Shown one piece after another: positions 40,577 to 49,679 of a stretch of 64,000 nucleotides of DNA. The position numbers and the translations under genes were made by a program. The notes under the pieces were generated by a model. The model had not been told where the DNA came from. It saw only the letters and a program-made list of their open reading frames with translations, and did not search any database. The number at the start of each line of letters is the position of its first letter. The stretch's first letter is position 1. The stretch is taken from NCBI GenBank assembly GCA_900757185.1, contig CAAEMX010000015.1, forward strand, positions 1-64,000, in the 5' to 3' direction. The stretch is from an uncultured Collinsella sp. GTDB taxonomy: Bacteria; Actinomycetota; Coriobacteriia; Coriobacteriales; Coriobacteriaceae.

Positions 40577-41061
40577 AGCTTCTCCAATCGGTTGATGTTC
40601 GTGCTGTTTGTTGATGTGTCGGTTGTCAGGTGTGATGTGCTTGCCGTAGGTGATGTGCTGACGTTGGGGTGCTATGCGGTTTTCAATGAGCCCGTGAGGC
40701 GGTTGCTGCGGGGGCGGGGTGGGACTGCCCATGCAAGGCGGAGCGCACTGTGCTCAAAATCGAGACAGCAATGCCCGGGATGCCTCACATATGGCAGTTA
40801 CCTCATTAAGTTGTCATTACGCTTGGGGTTGTACTTTGCCGATCTTCCTTCTCTTACATGCTAAAACTCAAACTGCATATGCTCGATCTACTCAAAACCG
40901 CAACGGCGGTCTTTTTTAACTTAAATGTCGGGGTTCGTCTTTGCAAGTACTTTTTTACTTTTTCAAATGGGGTGGTTTTGCTGCCGTCACGCGCCGCGCC
41001 GTGCGAACGTGCCCCGGCTCGGATAAGATGGTGCACGGAAAAACGATGCAAGGAGGCGCAT
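40577..41061. other. Gene-free boundary of the element remnant
   Basis: No credible gene lies here; the open frames read through promoter-like and hairpin sequence. From 40780 the sequence becomes AT-rich. It contains an ACCGC-AACG-GCGGT hairpin with T-run (40897-40917, plus strand) and, on the minus strand, a promoter with the tRNA design (40946-40918). The right part also leads into the HAD gene at 41062. Confidence 0.55.
40918..40946 (-). promoter_or_regulatory. Orphan tRNA-type promoter
   Basis: On the minus strand GTAAAAAAGTAC precedes TTGCAA (40946-40941), then a 17-bp spacer and TAAGTT (40923-40918). This is the same design as the three tRNA promoters at 438, 3908 and 6260, but no tRNA follows. 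The next gene in its direction starts at 40576. Confidence 0.6.
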
Positions 41062-41904
41062 ATGGCAATTAAAGCCATCGCAATGGATATCGACGGTACG
41101 CTCACCAACGACCAAAAGGTCATCAGCCCGCGTACGCGCGAGAAACTGCTCGCGGCGCAGGAGTCGGGCATTAAGCTTATCTTGGCTTCGGGTCGTCCCG
41201 CATGGGGGCTGCATGCCTTGGCGCAGGAGCTCGACCTTCAGAACCATGATGGTCTGCTAGTTGCCTTTAATGGCGCGCACGTCGTCGATGCTCAGACCGA
41301 CGAGGTGCTGTTCGATCAGGCTATGCCTGCCGACGAATTGCATCGCCTGATTGATCACCTGCGTAATTTTGACGTGATCCCCATCATCTCGCTCGGTCGC
41401 GATTTGCACGTCGAGGACTCGTACCATTGCATGATCACGCTGCCTGACGGCTCGCAGAAAAACATCGTCAAATACGAGCGCGATGCGTGCGACCTTAAGA
41501 TTCGCGAGGTCGAGAGCCTGCATGAGGTCGTGGACACTTATCCCGTGGACAAGCTGCTGACGGCGGGCGATCCGGCCTACCTGCAGGCGCATTACGAGGA
41601 GATGTATGCGCCCTTTAAGCAGACGCTTTCGGGCATGTTTACGGCCGACTGGTACTTTGAGTACACGGCGCCCGGTATCGATAAGGCCCGTGCGCTCGAG
41701 GGTGCCCTGCCCAAGCTCGGCATCGATGCCAGCGAGGTCGTATCGTTTGGCGACGGCCAGAACGACAAGTCTATGATCGAGTGGGCTGGTACCGGCGTCG
41801 CCATGGGTAACGCTGTCGATGAAGTCAAGGCCGTGGCCCAGATGGTGACCGCCAACAACAACGAAGACGGTATCGCGGTAGCACTTGACCAGCTGCTGGG
41901 TTAG
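41062..41904 (+). CDS. Cof-type HAD hydrolase
   Basis: A 280-residue HAD phosphatase. Motif I AMDIDGTLTND (8-18), motif II LILASGRP, the C2 cap with DSYHCMITLPDG, and motif IV FGDGQNDKSMIEW are intact. Substrate probably a sugar phosphate. AAGGAGG precedes ATG 41062. It is a paralogue of the protein at 15187. A terminator separates it from the next HAD gene. Confidence 0.88.
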   Translation: MAIKAIAMDIDGTLTNDQKVISPRTREKLLAAQESGIKLILASGRPAWGLHALAQELDLQNHDGLLVAFNGAHVVDAQTDEVLFDQAMPADELHRLIDHLRNFDVIPIISLGRDLHVEDSYHCMITLPDGSQKNIVKYERDACDLKIREVESLHEVVDTYPVDKLLTAGDPAYLQAHYEEMYAPFKQTLSGMFTADWYFEYTAPGIDKARALEGALPKLGIDASEVVSFGDGQNDKSMIEWAGTGVAMGNAVDEVKAVAQMVTANNNEDGIAVALDQLLG

Positions 41905-41926
41905 AATCGCCGATAGTGCATGGTTC

Positions 41927-41953
41927 GGGCGTCCGCTTGCGGGCGCCCTTTTG
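41927..41953 (+). terminator. Terminator between two HAD genes
   Basis: GGGCGTCCG pairs with CGGGCGCCC (one wobble) around CTTG, then TTTTG. The ribosome site of the next gene follows within 8 bp, so part of transcription must read through or start within. Confidence 0.72.
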
Positions 41954-41967
41954 TTAGGGAGGGTGCC

Positions 41968-42627
41968 GTGTCCGCATTTCCGTTCGACGCCGTTATCTTT
42001 GACATGGACGGCGTCATTGTCGATACCGAGTATTACTACCTGGGGGAGACTGCCGCGTTTGCCAAGGAGCTTGGGTTGAATCTGACCCAAGAGGAGTTGA
42101 ACGGGCAGGTTGGTACCTCACATCAGTTCTTCCTGCATATGCTAGTCGATTGGTTTGAGCGCGCCGGTAAAGGGCACTTCACTGGCGAGGAGGCATTGGC
42201 CCGTTGGGACGAGTGGGCGCATAAGCGTCCGCGTGACTACCAGGCTTTGATTAACCCGGGCGCTGTGGATACGATTCGAGAGTTGCCGCGCCGCGGCGTT
42301 CGCGTGGCGCTGGCGAGCTCGTCTCCCATGGACAGCATCGAGGAAGTACTCGATGCATGTGGTCTGTCGGATGCCTTTGAGTACGTGGTGAGCGGCGAGC
42401 AGTTTAAGGAGAGCAAGCCCGAGCCCGACATCTACCTGCATGCGCTGGACCTGTTGGGGCTGCCTGCGGTCCGTTGCTGCTGCGTTGAGGATTCGGTGCC
42501 TGGCATCACTGCCGGCAAGCGAGCGGGTCTGACGGTAATCGCCAAGCGCGAGGAGCGGTTTGGCTTTAGCCAGGATGCTGCGGACAAGATCATCGACCAG
42601 CTGCCGGAACTGCTTGAGCTTTCTTAG
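41968..42627 (+). CDS. Beta-phosphoglucomutase-like HAD protein
   Basis: A 219-residue subclass I HAD protein with motif I FDMDGVIVDTE (Asp nucleophile and general acid Asp), motif II ASSSPMD, Lys in FKESKPEPDIYL and the acidic pair VEDSVPG. This set is that of beta-phosphoglucomutase and related phosphatases (YcjU, DOG, Gph type). No maltose phosphorylase gene is near, so the substrate stays open. GTG 41968 follows AGGGAGGG. Confidence 0.87.
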   Translation: MSAFPFDAVIFDMDGVIVDTEYYYLGETAAFAKELGLNLTQEELNGQVGTSHQFFLHMLVDWFERAGKGHFTGEEALARWDEWAHKRPRDYQALINPGAVDTIRELPRRGVRVALASSSPMDSIEEVLDACGLSDAFEYVVSGEQFKESKPEPDIYLHALDLLGLPAVRCCCVEDSVPGITAGKRAGLTVIAKREERFGFSQDAADKIIDQLPELLELS

Positions 42628-42714
42628 GAGCGCGGTAGTTGCGCGTTTTTCGGGTCTGATGAGTAAATAGCCGACATTTTGGTGCGACACCTAGCATACT
42701 TTAAGCTAATGCGG

Positions 42715-42756
42715 GCTTAAGGACTTGTTGAATGCCCCTAAGTCCGTTTTAGGCTT
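42715..42756 (+). terminator. Hairpin upstream of the GntR gene
   Basis: GGACTT pairs with AAGTCC, and flanking GCTTAA/TTTTAGGC segments extend the stem imperfectly, followed by GTTTT. It may terminate the HAD gene or form an operator-containing leader of the GntR gene. Confidence 0.5.
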
Positions 42757-42777
42757 AATTGTGCTTGGAGAGGGTAT

Positions 42778-43521
42778 ATGCCACCGACTGAAGGGCTAAC
42801 TGACGGTAAAGCAGCGATACCGCTGTACCAACAGGTTATCGATATCATCAAAAACGAAATCAACTCCGGTGCCTACAAGGCAGGTGCGCGGATACCCAAC
42901 GAATTCGAATTGGCTGAGAGCTATAAAGTTGGCCGCGTTACCGTGCGACGCGCTATTGAGGAGCTCGTCCAACAGGGCTATCTAACGAAGCGACAGGGGA
43001 AAGGCACGTTTGTCAATGCCCCCAAGCTCAAGCGCAAGATTCGCCAGAAGGATGACGTCCAGAGTTTTTCGGACGCATGCCGCGTTAACGGAATGGAACC
43101 GGGGGCGCGTGTCATTTCGAGAAAGATGCTGCCGGCGGATTCCACCGAAGCACAGTTCTTTGGTGTTCCCGTTGGAACTGACTTGATCTGCGTTGAGCGC
43201 GTGCGTACTGCCGATGGCGTCCCTGTCATGCTCGAGAACAACATATATGTTTACGAGGACAACGCCTATCTATCAACGGCACCTCTATCTAACCAATCCA
43301 TTTTTGAGTTCGTGCGCAACCTGACGGGCCGCACGCCCGCGTTTACCGACCCATGCACGCTTGAGATCGCGTGTGCGTCGCCCGAGGTCGCTCGGTTGTT
43401 GGCAGTTCCCGTTGGCGAACCCTTGTTTTATATGGAAGCCTTCTTTTTCGATGAGCAGCGGCGGCCGTTTATCATCGGTCGTCAGCGGATCGTTGGGTCT
43501 CGCTACGTTTTTGACATCTAG
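42778..43521 (+). CDS. GntR-family regulator, HutC/UTRA type (FrlR-like)
   Basis: A 247-residue regulator: winged helix-turn-helix (about 14-80; IPLYQQVIDIIKNEI, GRVTVRRAIEELVQQGYL, RQGKGTFV) and a UTRA ligand-binding domain (about 95-245). This is the domain plan of FrlR, NagR and TreR. It stands just before, and in line with, the ten-gene catabolic operon, from which a terminator separates it. It probably represses that operon until a phosphorylated substrate binds. ATG 42778 follows GGAGAGGG. Confidence 0.9.
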   Translation: MPPTEGLTDGKAAIPLYQQVIDIIKNEINSGAYKAGARIPNEFELAESYKVGRVTVRRAIEELVQQGYLTKRQGKGTFVNAPKLKRKIRQKDDVQSFSDACRVNGMEPGARVISRKMLPADSTEAQFFGVPVGTDLICVERVRTADGVPVMLENNIYVYEDNAYLSTAPLSNQSIFEFVRNLTGRTPAFTDPCTLEIACASPEVARLLAVPVGEPLFYMEAFFFDEQRRPFIIGRQRIVGSRYVFDI

Positions 43522-43533
43522 GACATTGCGTAT

Positions 43534-43568
43534 GAAAGCGCCCGGTGGATCATCTCACCGGGCGTTTC
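43534..43568 (+). terminator. Terminator of the GntR gene
   Basis: GAAAGCGCCCGGTG pairs with CACCGGGCGTTTC around an 8-base loop. It isolates the regulator from the operon. Confidence 0.85.
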
Positions 43569-43674
43569 CATACCGTTCACGGCGCAAACGCAACCGTTCA
43601 ACCGCGTTGCGGCAATCAGTTTGAAATTATCTTGATGGCGAGAAAAGCTGCTGGTAACCTATAGAACGTCATAG

Positions 43675-43697
43675 AACGTTTGCCTTGTGCAAACGTT
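43675..43697. promoter_or_regulatory. Palindromic operator candidate before the operon
   Basis: AACGTTTGC (43675-43683) and GCAAACGTT (43689-43697) are perfect 9-bp inverted arms around CTTGT. A direct repeat ATAGAACGT precedes it (43661-43679). It lies 43 bp before the first operon gene and could be the binding site of the GntR protein or of another regulator. Confidence 0.55.
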
Positions 43698-43739
43698 GAA
43701 GCGAGATGCGATGCAGTCTCGAGTTCTTTGGAGGTATCT

Positions 43740-45203
43740 ATGTCAGATACGAAGGCGAAGAAGACAAACAGACGTTTTAAGTTCAAATTACCGCATGTCT
43801 ATACGATCATGTTCTTGCTGATCGTTGTCTTTGCGGTCTTGACTTGGATCGTTCCCTCTGGTCAGTATCAGCGCAAGACGATTTCGACAGCGGCGGGCGA
43901 GCGTGAAGTCGCCGTTGCTGGAACCTATGAACAGGTCGATAAGAACTACACCGATTCCGAGACCGGCGAGACCATCAATCTGGGGCAGGATATCTTCGCG
44001 GTCCTGCAAGCGCCCACTAAGGGCATCCAGGAGGCTGCCGACGTCGTTGCGTTCGTCTTATTGATTGGCGGGTCGTTCGCAATCATCACCAAGACCAACG
44101 CTTTGAATGCCGGCATGAGCCGCGTGATTAAAAAGCTCAAGAACAAGGACATCCTCATCATTCCCATCACGATGACGTTGCTGTCCATTTGCGGCACCAC
44201 GTTTGGTATGTCTGAGGAAGCCCTGCCGTTCTATGCCATCTTCATTCCCATCATGATGGGTATCGGTTATGACTCGATGACGGCATTCATCATCTGCTTC
44301 CTTGGTCCTAACCTGGGATATTGCGCTTCGACCATCGATCCGTTTAATGTTTTGATCGCCCAGGGCATCATTGGCATCGAGGGCAATCCGCAACTGTGGC
44401 TGCGCGCCGTTTCTTGGGTCATCTTCACTGCCGTCGGTATCGCATGGGCCATGCGCTACGCCATGCGCGTCAAGAAAAACCCCGAGTCGTCCATTACGTA
44501 CGAGGACGATAAGCTCAAGCGTATCGAGTTTTCCGTGACCGATGCCTCCATCGAGGAAGAGTTCACTACTCGTCAGAAGCTCGTGCTTATCGATTTTGCT
44601 TGCGGTATGGGCATTATCGTCTGGGGTCTTGTTACCCAGGGTTGGTACATGAATGAGATTTCCGCCGTGTTCCTTGGCATGGGCTTGCTTGCCGGTATCC
44701 TGGGCGGTCTTGACCAGCAGACGATTGCTGAGGAGTTCGTTAAAGGTCTCGCCGACTTTGCGTACGCCGCCATCGTTATCGGTATCGCTCGCGGTATTCT
44801 GGTCATCGCCGAGGGCGGCATGATCATCGACACCATCCTCCAGGCGCTCGCTACTGCGCTCGCCGGTGCGCCCGCCGCCGTCTACACCACGTTTATGTAT
44901 ATCGTCCTTGGCCTGCTCTCTTTGCTGGTTCCCTCGAGTTCTGGCCTGGCGGCACTCACCATGCCCGTTATGGGCCCCCTGACCGAGCTCATGGGCCTCA
45001 ATCCCGAGGCGGCCGTTACCGCGCTCCAGTTTGCCAACCAGACCATCAACACCATCAGTCCCGTGGCGGGCATGACGGTTGCCGGCCTTGGCGTGGCTAA
45101 GATTTCGTTTGGCCAATGGTGGAAGACCATTTGGAAGTTCTTCATCTTCATGGTCGTCTTTGGCCTGATCGTAACGGCAATTTCTGGCATGCTTCCGGCG
45201 TAG
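43740..45203 (+). CDS. YfcC/DcuC-family carrier
   Basis: A 487-residue integral membrane protein with about 11-12 hydrophobic helices (VYTIMFLLIVVFAVLTWIVP at the start). The sequence pattern (WIVPSGQY, FGMSEEALPFYAIFIPIM, TINTISPVAG near the end) is that of the YfcC branch of the DcuC/C4-dicarboxylate carrier superfamily, whose members also carry amino acids such as arginine. A 40-residue polar loop lies after helix 1. It is the first gene of the operon, with TTTGGAGG before ATG 43740. In Salmonella the fructose-asparagine locus also uses a carrier related to C4-dicarboxylate transporters, so uptake of a glycated amino acid is plausible. Confidence 0.85.
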   Translation: MSDTKAKKTNRRFKFKLPHVYTIMFLLIVVFAVLTWIVPSGQYQRKTISTAAGEREVAVAGTYEQVDKNYTDSETGETINLGQDIFAVLQAPTKGIQEAADVVAFVLLIGGSFAIITKTNALNAGMSRVIKKLKNKDILIIPITMTLLSICGTTFGMSEEALPFYAIFIPIMMGIGYDSMTAFIICFLGPNLGYCASTIDPFNVLIAQGIIGIEGNPQLWLRAVSWVIFTAVGIAWAMRYAMRVKKNPESSITYEDDKLKRIEFSVTDASIEEEFTTRQKLVLIDFACGMGIIVWGLVTQGWYMNEISAVFLGMGLLAGILGGLDQQTIAEEFVKGLADFAYAAIVIGIARGILVIAEGGMIIDTILQALATALAGAPAAVYTTFMYIVLGLLSLLVPSSSGLAALTMPVMGPLTELMGLNPEAAVTALQFANQTINTISPVAGMTVAGLGVAKISFGQWWKTIWKFFIFMVVFGLIVTAISGMLPA

Positions 45204-45212
45204 GTGGTTGTG

Positions 45213-46796
45213 ATGTCTGATCGTTTGACGGTCCTGACGTCTAAGAGCGTCTTTACCGGTACGGGGGACCTGCCGTTTGAAGGTTTCGTAGCGGTCCGTG
45301 GCAATCGAATTGAGGCTGTTGGCACCAAGTGTGAGCTAGCTTCGTATTTGACCCAGGCGGACGAGGTAGTTGACCTGGGCGACCGCACCGTCATGCCTGG
45401 CCTGATCGATGTGCATACCTTCTATACAGGCTGGGCGCTGCGGACGTTGGGGCCTGATCTGTCCGGCATCGCTGATGCCAAAGAGGCCGTGTCGCTCTTG
45501 CGTGCATGGAAAGAAGATCATCCGGATTGCGCGGCGGCTTTTGGCCACAACCTACCCGAAACGTTGGCATCGGATGCCGAGAACGCAAATACGGCGGCTG
45601 TGTTTGACGATTGTTTTGGCGATATCCCTGTCGTCTGCTTTACACCGGGTGCGGAGACCTGCGTTCTCAATGCTGCCGCCAGTGCGCGATACGGCTTCAC
45701 ACCCCAGGCGTGCTATGCCGAGAAGATCTGGCGCATGATGAGCGATTTCCTCGCGCTGCCCGAGGTACGTGCGGGGTATTCGGACTACATGAGCATGCTT
45801 AACGAGCGCGGCGTTACCGCCATCAAGGAGATGGCGTTTGATGACTACTACGGTTTTGCCGACGAAATGGCTCGCCGTGAAGAATCTGGTGAGCTGACGG
45901 TTCGCGTCTCTATGATGTCGCAGCCGGTGGGTGCCGGTGCAAATCTGTCGTATGCTCGCGAGGCACGAGAGCGCTTTCGGGGACCGTTCGTTCGTTTTTC
46001 TGGCTTCAACCGTATGACCGATCGCGGCGTATGGGCGGGGCTTGCCGAGATGATTGACCCCTATGAGGACACGGCCGATGCGGGAGCTGCCGGCAAGACG
46101 GTTGTCGAGGAGCCCGAGTGGGATCTGATTGAGAACGAGCTGCGCGCAATTGATGCTGACGGCTTCCGATATTCCTTGCATTGCCAGGGCGATGGCGCCG
46201 TTCGTCGCACCGTGGCGCTCTATGCCTCGCTGCCTCGAGACGAGCATGGACGGTTGCTTCGCCGCCATGCGATTACCGATCTCGAGAACTCTGATCCGAC
46301 CGATCTTGTCGAGTTTGGCAAGTTAGGTGGAATTTGCGAGGTCTATCCGCAGATTTTGACGCTGGACCGGCGCGAGGATTGCCTGTCGATGATGCGTCGA
46401 CAAATTGGCGAGACGCGACTTTTGCACAGCTGGAATCGCCGCGGCATGGAAGATTCCGGATGCACGGTGTGCTGTGGTACGGATTTGCCACTGCTGATTC
46501 CGAGCCTGGGCGAGTCAATCTACAGCGCGTGCGGTGGATACTTCGACGATGGGCTGCCCGTGAATGAGGCCAACGCGCTGACGCTTGTCGAGCTCTTGCG
46601 TGCTTGGACTGCCGGGGGCGCGTACGATCTGATGCGCGAAGACGAACTGGGTACGCTTGAGGTCGGCAAGCTTGCCGATATCTGCGTGCTCGATCGGGAT
46701 GTGTTCGACCTCGATTATCGCGACGCACGCGATCTTTCGGTTGATATGACGATGTCGGACGGACAAATCGTGTTCGATCGAAATAAGGAGGCATAA
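45213..46796 (+). CDS. YtcJ-type amidohydrolase with altered metal site
   Basis: A 527-residue amidohydrolase of the YtcJ-like group, with the N-terminal beta domain, PGLIDVHT at the first metal strand, and the C-terminal GKLADICVLDRDVF return. The usual HxH motif reads HTF: the second metal His is replaced by Phe. HCQGDGAVRRT, the later His and the Asp of CCGTDLPLL are kept. The altered site may mean a mononuclear centre or a new reaction. ATG 45213 lies 9 bp after the carrier stop. In context it may split an amide in, or deacylate, the imported compound. Confidence 0.8.
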   Translation: MSDRLTVLTSKSVFTGTGDLPFEGFVAVRGNRIEAVGTKCELASYLTQADEVVDLGDRTVMPGLIDVHTFYTGWALRTLGPDLSGIADAKEAVSLLRAWKEDHPDCAAAFGHNLPETLASDAENANTAAVFDDCFGDIPVVCFTPGAETCVLNAAASARYGFTPQACYAEKIWRMMSDFLALPEVRAGYSDYMSMLNERGVTAIKEMAFDDYYGFADEMARREESGELTVRVSMMSQPVGAGANLSYAREARERFRGPFVRFSGFNRMTDRGVWAGLAEMIDPYEDTADAGAAGKTVVEEPEWDLIENELRAIDADGFRYSLHCQGDGAVRRTVALYASLPRDEHGRLLRRHAITDLENSDPTDLVEFGKLGGICEVYPQILTLDRREDCLSMMRRQIGETRLLHSWNRRGMEDSGCTVCCGTDLPLLIPSLGESIYSACGGYFDDGLPVNEANALTLVELLRAWTAGGAYDLMREDELGTLEVGKLADICVLDRDVFDLDYRDARDLSVDMTMSDGQIVFDRNKEA

Positions 46797-46797
46797 G

Positions 46798-47649
46798 ATG
46801 TCTGAATCCAAACCGACGCTGCGCCGCGAACAGATTGCGGGCATGAATATCCACTACATCATGTGGTCGCTCGATTACTTCCTTGATGTGCAGCAGCGTT
46901 TGGGCTTTGAGTCCATTGAGCTGTGGTGTGCGGAGCCGCATGTGACGCTCGACCACACGGGCTACTTTGAGGCTGAGGTCCTGGCGAAAAAGGCTGCAGA
47001 CCGTGGGCTTAGGTATCGTACTCTGTGCCCCGAGAATGTTGTCTATCCTTGGCAGTACTGCGCACGCAAACCGCTGCATGAACAGCGCAGCCTGGCGTAC
47101 TTTAAGCACGGCATTGAGCTTGCCGAGGTACTTGGGTGCGACCGTATGTCCGTCAACTCGGGCTGGGGCGACTGGGACGAGGACCGCGAGGAAGCCTGGA
47201 AGCGCAGCCGCGAGCACTTGTCCATTCTGGCGGAGTATGCCGGTGAGCACGGTCTGGTGCTTACGATGGAAAGCCTGCGTCCCGAGGAGAGCAACCTTGT
47301 AACGACGGTTTCCGATGCGAAGCGCATGATTGACGAGGTCGCGAGCCCGTACTTACAGCCCATGGTTGATACAACCGCGATGGGCGTTGCGGGCGAGACG
47401 CTCGAGGACTGGTTTGCCGCCTTTGGTGATGGGGCAATTCACGAGATGCACTTTATCGACGGTGACCCGTATGGCCATCTGGTGTGGGGCGATGGCAAGC
47501 ACGATATGGACGCCTTCGTCGCTACGCTTAATGCCCATGGTTTCGATGGCATGCTGGGCCAGGAAATCACGGACGGGCGTTACTACGATGACCCGGCGGC
47601 GGCAGATGCCAAGAACATGGCCGCATTCGAGAAATATCTGATTGACTAA
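46798..47649 (+). CDS. FrlC-like sugar epimerase (AP2EC barrel)
   Basis: A 283-residue xylose-isomerase-like TIM barrel. YIMWSLDYFLDVQQRLGFESIEL, LTMESLRPEESNLVTT (metal Glu), VDTTAMG (Asp) and the late GQEITDGRYYDDP match the FrlC/fructoselysine 3-epimerase group, which interconverts fructoselysine and psicoselysine; related proteins epimerise other ketoses. The start codon ATG 46798 lies one base after the amidohydrolase stop. Its place before an FrlB-like gene supports the assignment. Confidence 0.75.
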   Translation: MSESKPTLRREQIAGMNIHYIMWSLDYFLDVQQRLGFESIELWCAEPHVTLDHTGYFEAEVLAKKAADRGLRYRTLCPENVVYPWQYCARKPLHEQRSLAYFKHGIELAEVLGCDRMSVNSGWGDWDEDREEAWKRSREHLSILAEYAGEHGLVLTMESLRPEESNLVTTVSDAKRMIDEVASPYLQPMVDTTAMGVAGETLEDWFAAFGDGAIHEMHFIDGDPYGHLVWGDGKHDMDAFVATLNAHGFDGMLGQEITDGRYYDDPAAADAKNMAAFEKYLID

Positions 47650-47711
47650 ACCAACTATCGGCCACGCAGCCAACGTCATTGATTGCGGACCAAACAAGAA
47701 AGGAACTGGAT

Positions 47712-48680
47712 ATGAACGCACACGATCTGATCAAAGAGGCAATTGCCGAGAAGGGCAAGTTCGACAGCGTCTACTGGATTGCTTGCGGTGGCTCCATGAT
47801 CGATTTGATCCCGGCTCATGAGCTTCTGCAGCGCGAGGCAACCACCTTCACTTCGTATATCTATACGGCTCGCGAGTTTGATATCATGCGCCCGCGCCGC
47901 TTGGGTGAGAAATCCCTGGTCATTGCTTGCAGCCACAGTGGCAACACCCCCGAGGTCGTCGAGGGCTGTGAGATTGCCCTTGCTGCCGGCGCTACGGTGA
48001 TCGCCCAGACCGACAACGCTGGATCCAAGATTGACTCCGGCAAGTGGACCACGTGGGTCTACCCGTGGGGCGAGGGCGTGCCGCAGGCCGAGGTCCCCGC
48101 TGGCATTTCGCTGTCGCTTGCGGCCGAGCTGCTCGATCAGCAGGAGGGCTACGCCGATCTTGCCGATATGTATGCCGGTATCGCCGAGATGGATAAGATT
48201 CTTCCCCCGGCACGTGAGAAGGTAAATGCCGAGCTAGGCGATCGTTTTGCCAAGCTTTGCCAGGAGCACGAGTTCTTCTACATTCTGGGCAGCGGTCCCA
48301 ACTTTAGCCAGACCTACGGTTTCGCTATCTGCTCTCTTATGGAGATGCAGTGGCAGCACTGCAGCTACATCCACTCTGCCGAGTACTTCCACGGCCCCTT
48401 CGAGGCTACTCAGGATGGCGTTTTTTACTTCCTGCAGATGGGCTCCAGCGAGTGCCGTGCCATGGACGAGCGCGCCCTTGCGTTCCTTAAGACGCATACC
48501 GATACGCTGATGGTGCTCGATGCCAAGGAGTACGGTATGGAAGCCGTGCCGGCGAGCGTCCGTGCCTATCTGGACCCGGTGCTGTTCTACGCCATGAACT
48601 GCGAGCTGCGTGCTGCACGCGGCAAGGTGTTTGATCACGATCCCGATTTCCGTCGCTATATGGGTGTTGTCGAGTACTAG
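47712..48680 (+). CDS. FrlB-like SIS deglycase
   Basis: A 322-residue protein with two SIS sugar-isomerase domains. WIACGGSMIDLIPAHELLQRE, VIACSHSGNTPEVVEG and the second-domain GSGPNFSQTYGFAICSLMEMQW with SAEYFHGPFE follow the pattern of FrlB (fructoselysine-6-phosphate deglycase), FraB and MfnaD-type enzymes. The expected reaction is a phosphorylated Amadori compound plus water giving glucose-6-phosphate and the free amino acid. AAAGGA precedes ATG 47712. The amine part of the substrate cannot be read from sequence. Confidence 0.78.
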   Translation: MNAHDLIKEAIAEKGKFDSVYWIACGGSMIDLIPAHELLQREATTFTSYIYTAREFDIMRPRRLGEKSLVIACSHSGNTPEVVEGCEIALAAGATVIAQTDNAGSKIDSGKWTTWVYPWGEGVPQAEVPAGISLSLAAELLDQQEGYADLADMYAGIAEMDKILPPAREKVNAELGDRFAKLCQEHEFFYILGSGPNFSQTYGFAICSLMEMQWQHCSYIHSAEYFHGPFEATQDGVFYFLQMGSSECRAMDERALAFLKTHTDTLMVLDAKEYGMEAVPASVRAYLDPVLFYAMNCELRAARGKVFDHDPDFRRYMGVVEY

Positions 48681-48694
48681 AAGGGGCAAAGGCC

Positions 48695-49558
48695 ATGGCA
48701 TTTAACGTTAACGCGCTCGGATTTGGCGACAACGTCGTCGATCGCTACGAGCATATCCACACCATGTATCCCGGCGGCAATGCGGTGAACTTCGCCGTTT
48801 ATGCCAAGAAATGCGGTGCCGCACGCTCTGCATACATGGGCATTTTTGGCAATGACGCCGCTGCCGAGCATGTCATTACAAGCCTCGAGGATGAGGGTAT
48901 CGAGCTTGACAAGTGCGAGCAGATGATTGGCGAGAACGGAGCGGCTCGCGTGACCGTCGTTGACGGTGACCGTGTCTTCCTCGGCTCCAACGAGGGCGGT
49001 ATCCGTGGCGATGCGCGCTATGTTCTCGATCGCTTTGACCTTTCGTACATGAAGCAGTTCGATGTGGTTCATTCGGGCAACTATTGCTTCACCGAGCGCG
49101 AGCTGCCCAAGTTGAAGGCTGCGGGCGTCACGGTCTCTTTTGACTTTTCGGACGACTCCACCGACGAGTACTACGAGCAGATTGCGCCCTATGTCGATTT
49201 TGCTTTCTTTAGTGCGGCGGATGCCGCGAGTGAGGACGAGATTCGCGAGCGTCTGGCATGGGTGAAGGATCTGGGTCCGCGTTTTGTGTCGGCTACGGCG
49301 GGCGCCGAGGGCTGCATCGCTTACGACGGCGAGCGTTATTACCGCCAGCTGGCTAAACCGGTAACGGACATGAAGGACACCATGGGGGCGGGCGACTCGT
49401 TCCTCACCTCGTTTTTGATGTGCTATCTCGATTCCGCCAAGCGTGGTGAGGGTGGCGCCGAGGCCATCGAGCGCGCGCTCGACTTTGCTGCCGGGTTTGC
49501 CTCGACCGTGTGCGGCATGGAAGGTTCTTGGGGCCACGGAGCACCAATCGTCGAATAG
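48695..49558 (+). CDS. FrlD-like PfkB sugar kinase 1
   Basis: A 287-residue ribokinase-family kinase. YPGGNAVNFAVYAKKCG is the substrate-binding GGN motif and DTMGAGDSFLTSF holds the catalytic Asp of GAGD. The short length and ALGFGDNVVDRYEH start are like FrlD, which phosphorylates fructoselysine at O6. It starts 14 bp after the deglycase stop. A second, diverged kinase of the same family follows at 49680. Confidence 0.83.
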   Translation: MAFNVNALGFGDNVVDRYEHIHTMYPGGNAVNFAVYAKKCGAARSAYMGIFGNDAAAEHVITSLEDEGIELDKCEQMIGENGAARVTVVDGDRVFLGSNEGGIRGDARYVLDRFDLSYMKQFDVVHSGNYCFTERELPKLKAAGVTVSFDFSDDSTDEYYEQIAPYVDFAFFSAADAASEDEIRERLAWVKDLGPRFVSATAGAEGCIAYDGERYYRQLAKPVTDMKDTMGAGDSFLTSFLMCYLDSAKRGEGGAEAIERALDFAAGFASTVCGMEGSWGHGAPIVE

Positions 49559-49628
49559 CTTAAGAAAGCGTACGGCGGTCTGGCTATGAGGCCTTGGACA
49601 GCCGATGCAAAACAATAAGCGAAACGCG

Positions 49629-49662
49629 AAAAGGGGGCTCGCCATGTGGTGGGTCCCCTTTT
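49629..49662 (+). terminator. Intra-operon hairpin between the two kinases
   Basis: AAAAGGGG (49629-49636) pairs with CCCCTTTT (49655-49662) around an 18-base loop that itself contains GC pairs. It lies in the largest gap of the operon (121 bp) and may attenuate the distal genes or protect the proximal mRNA. Confidence 0.55.
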
Positions 49663-49679
49663 GAACATTGGAGAAGACC

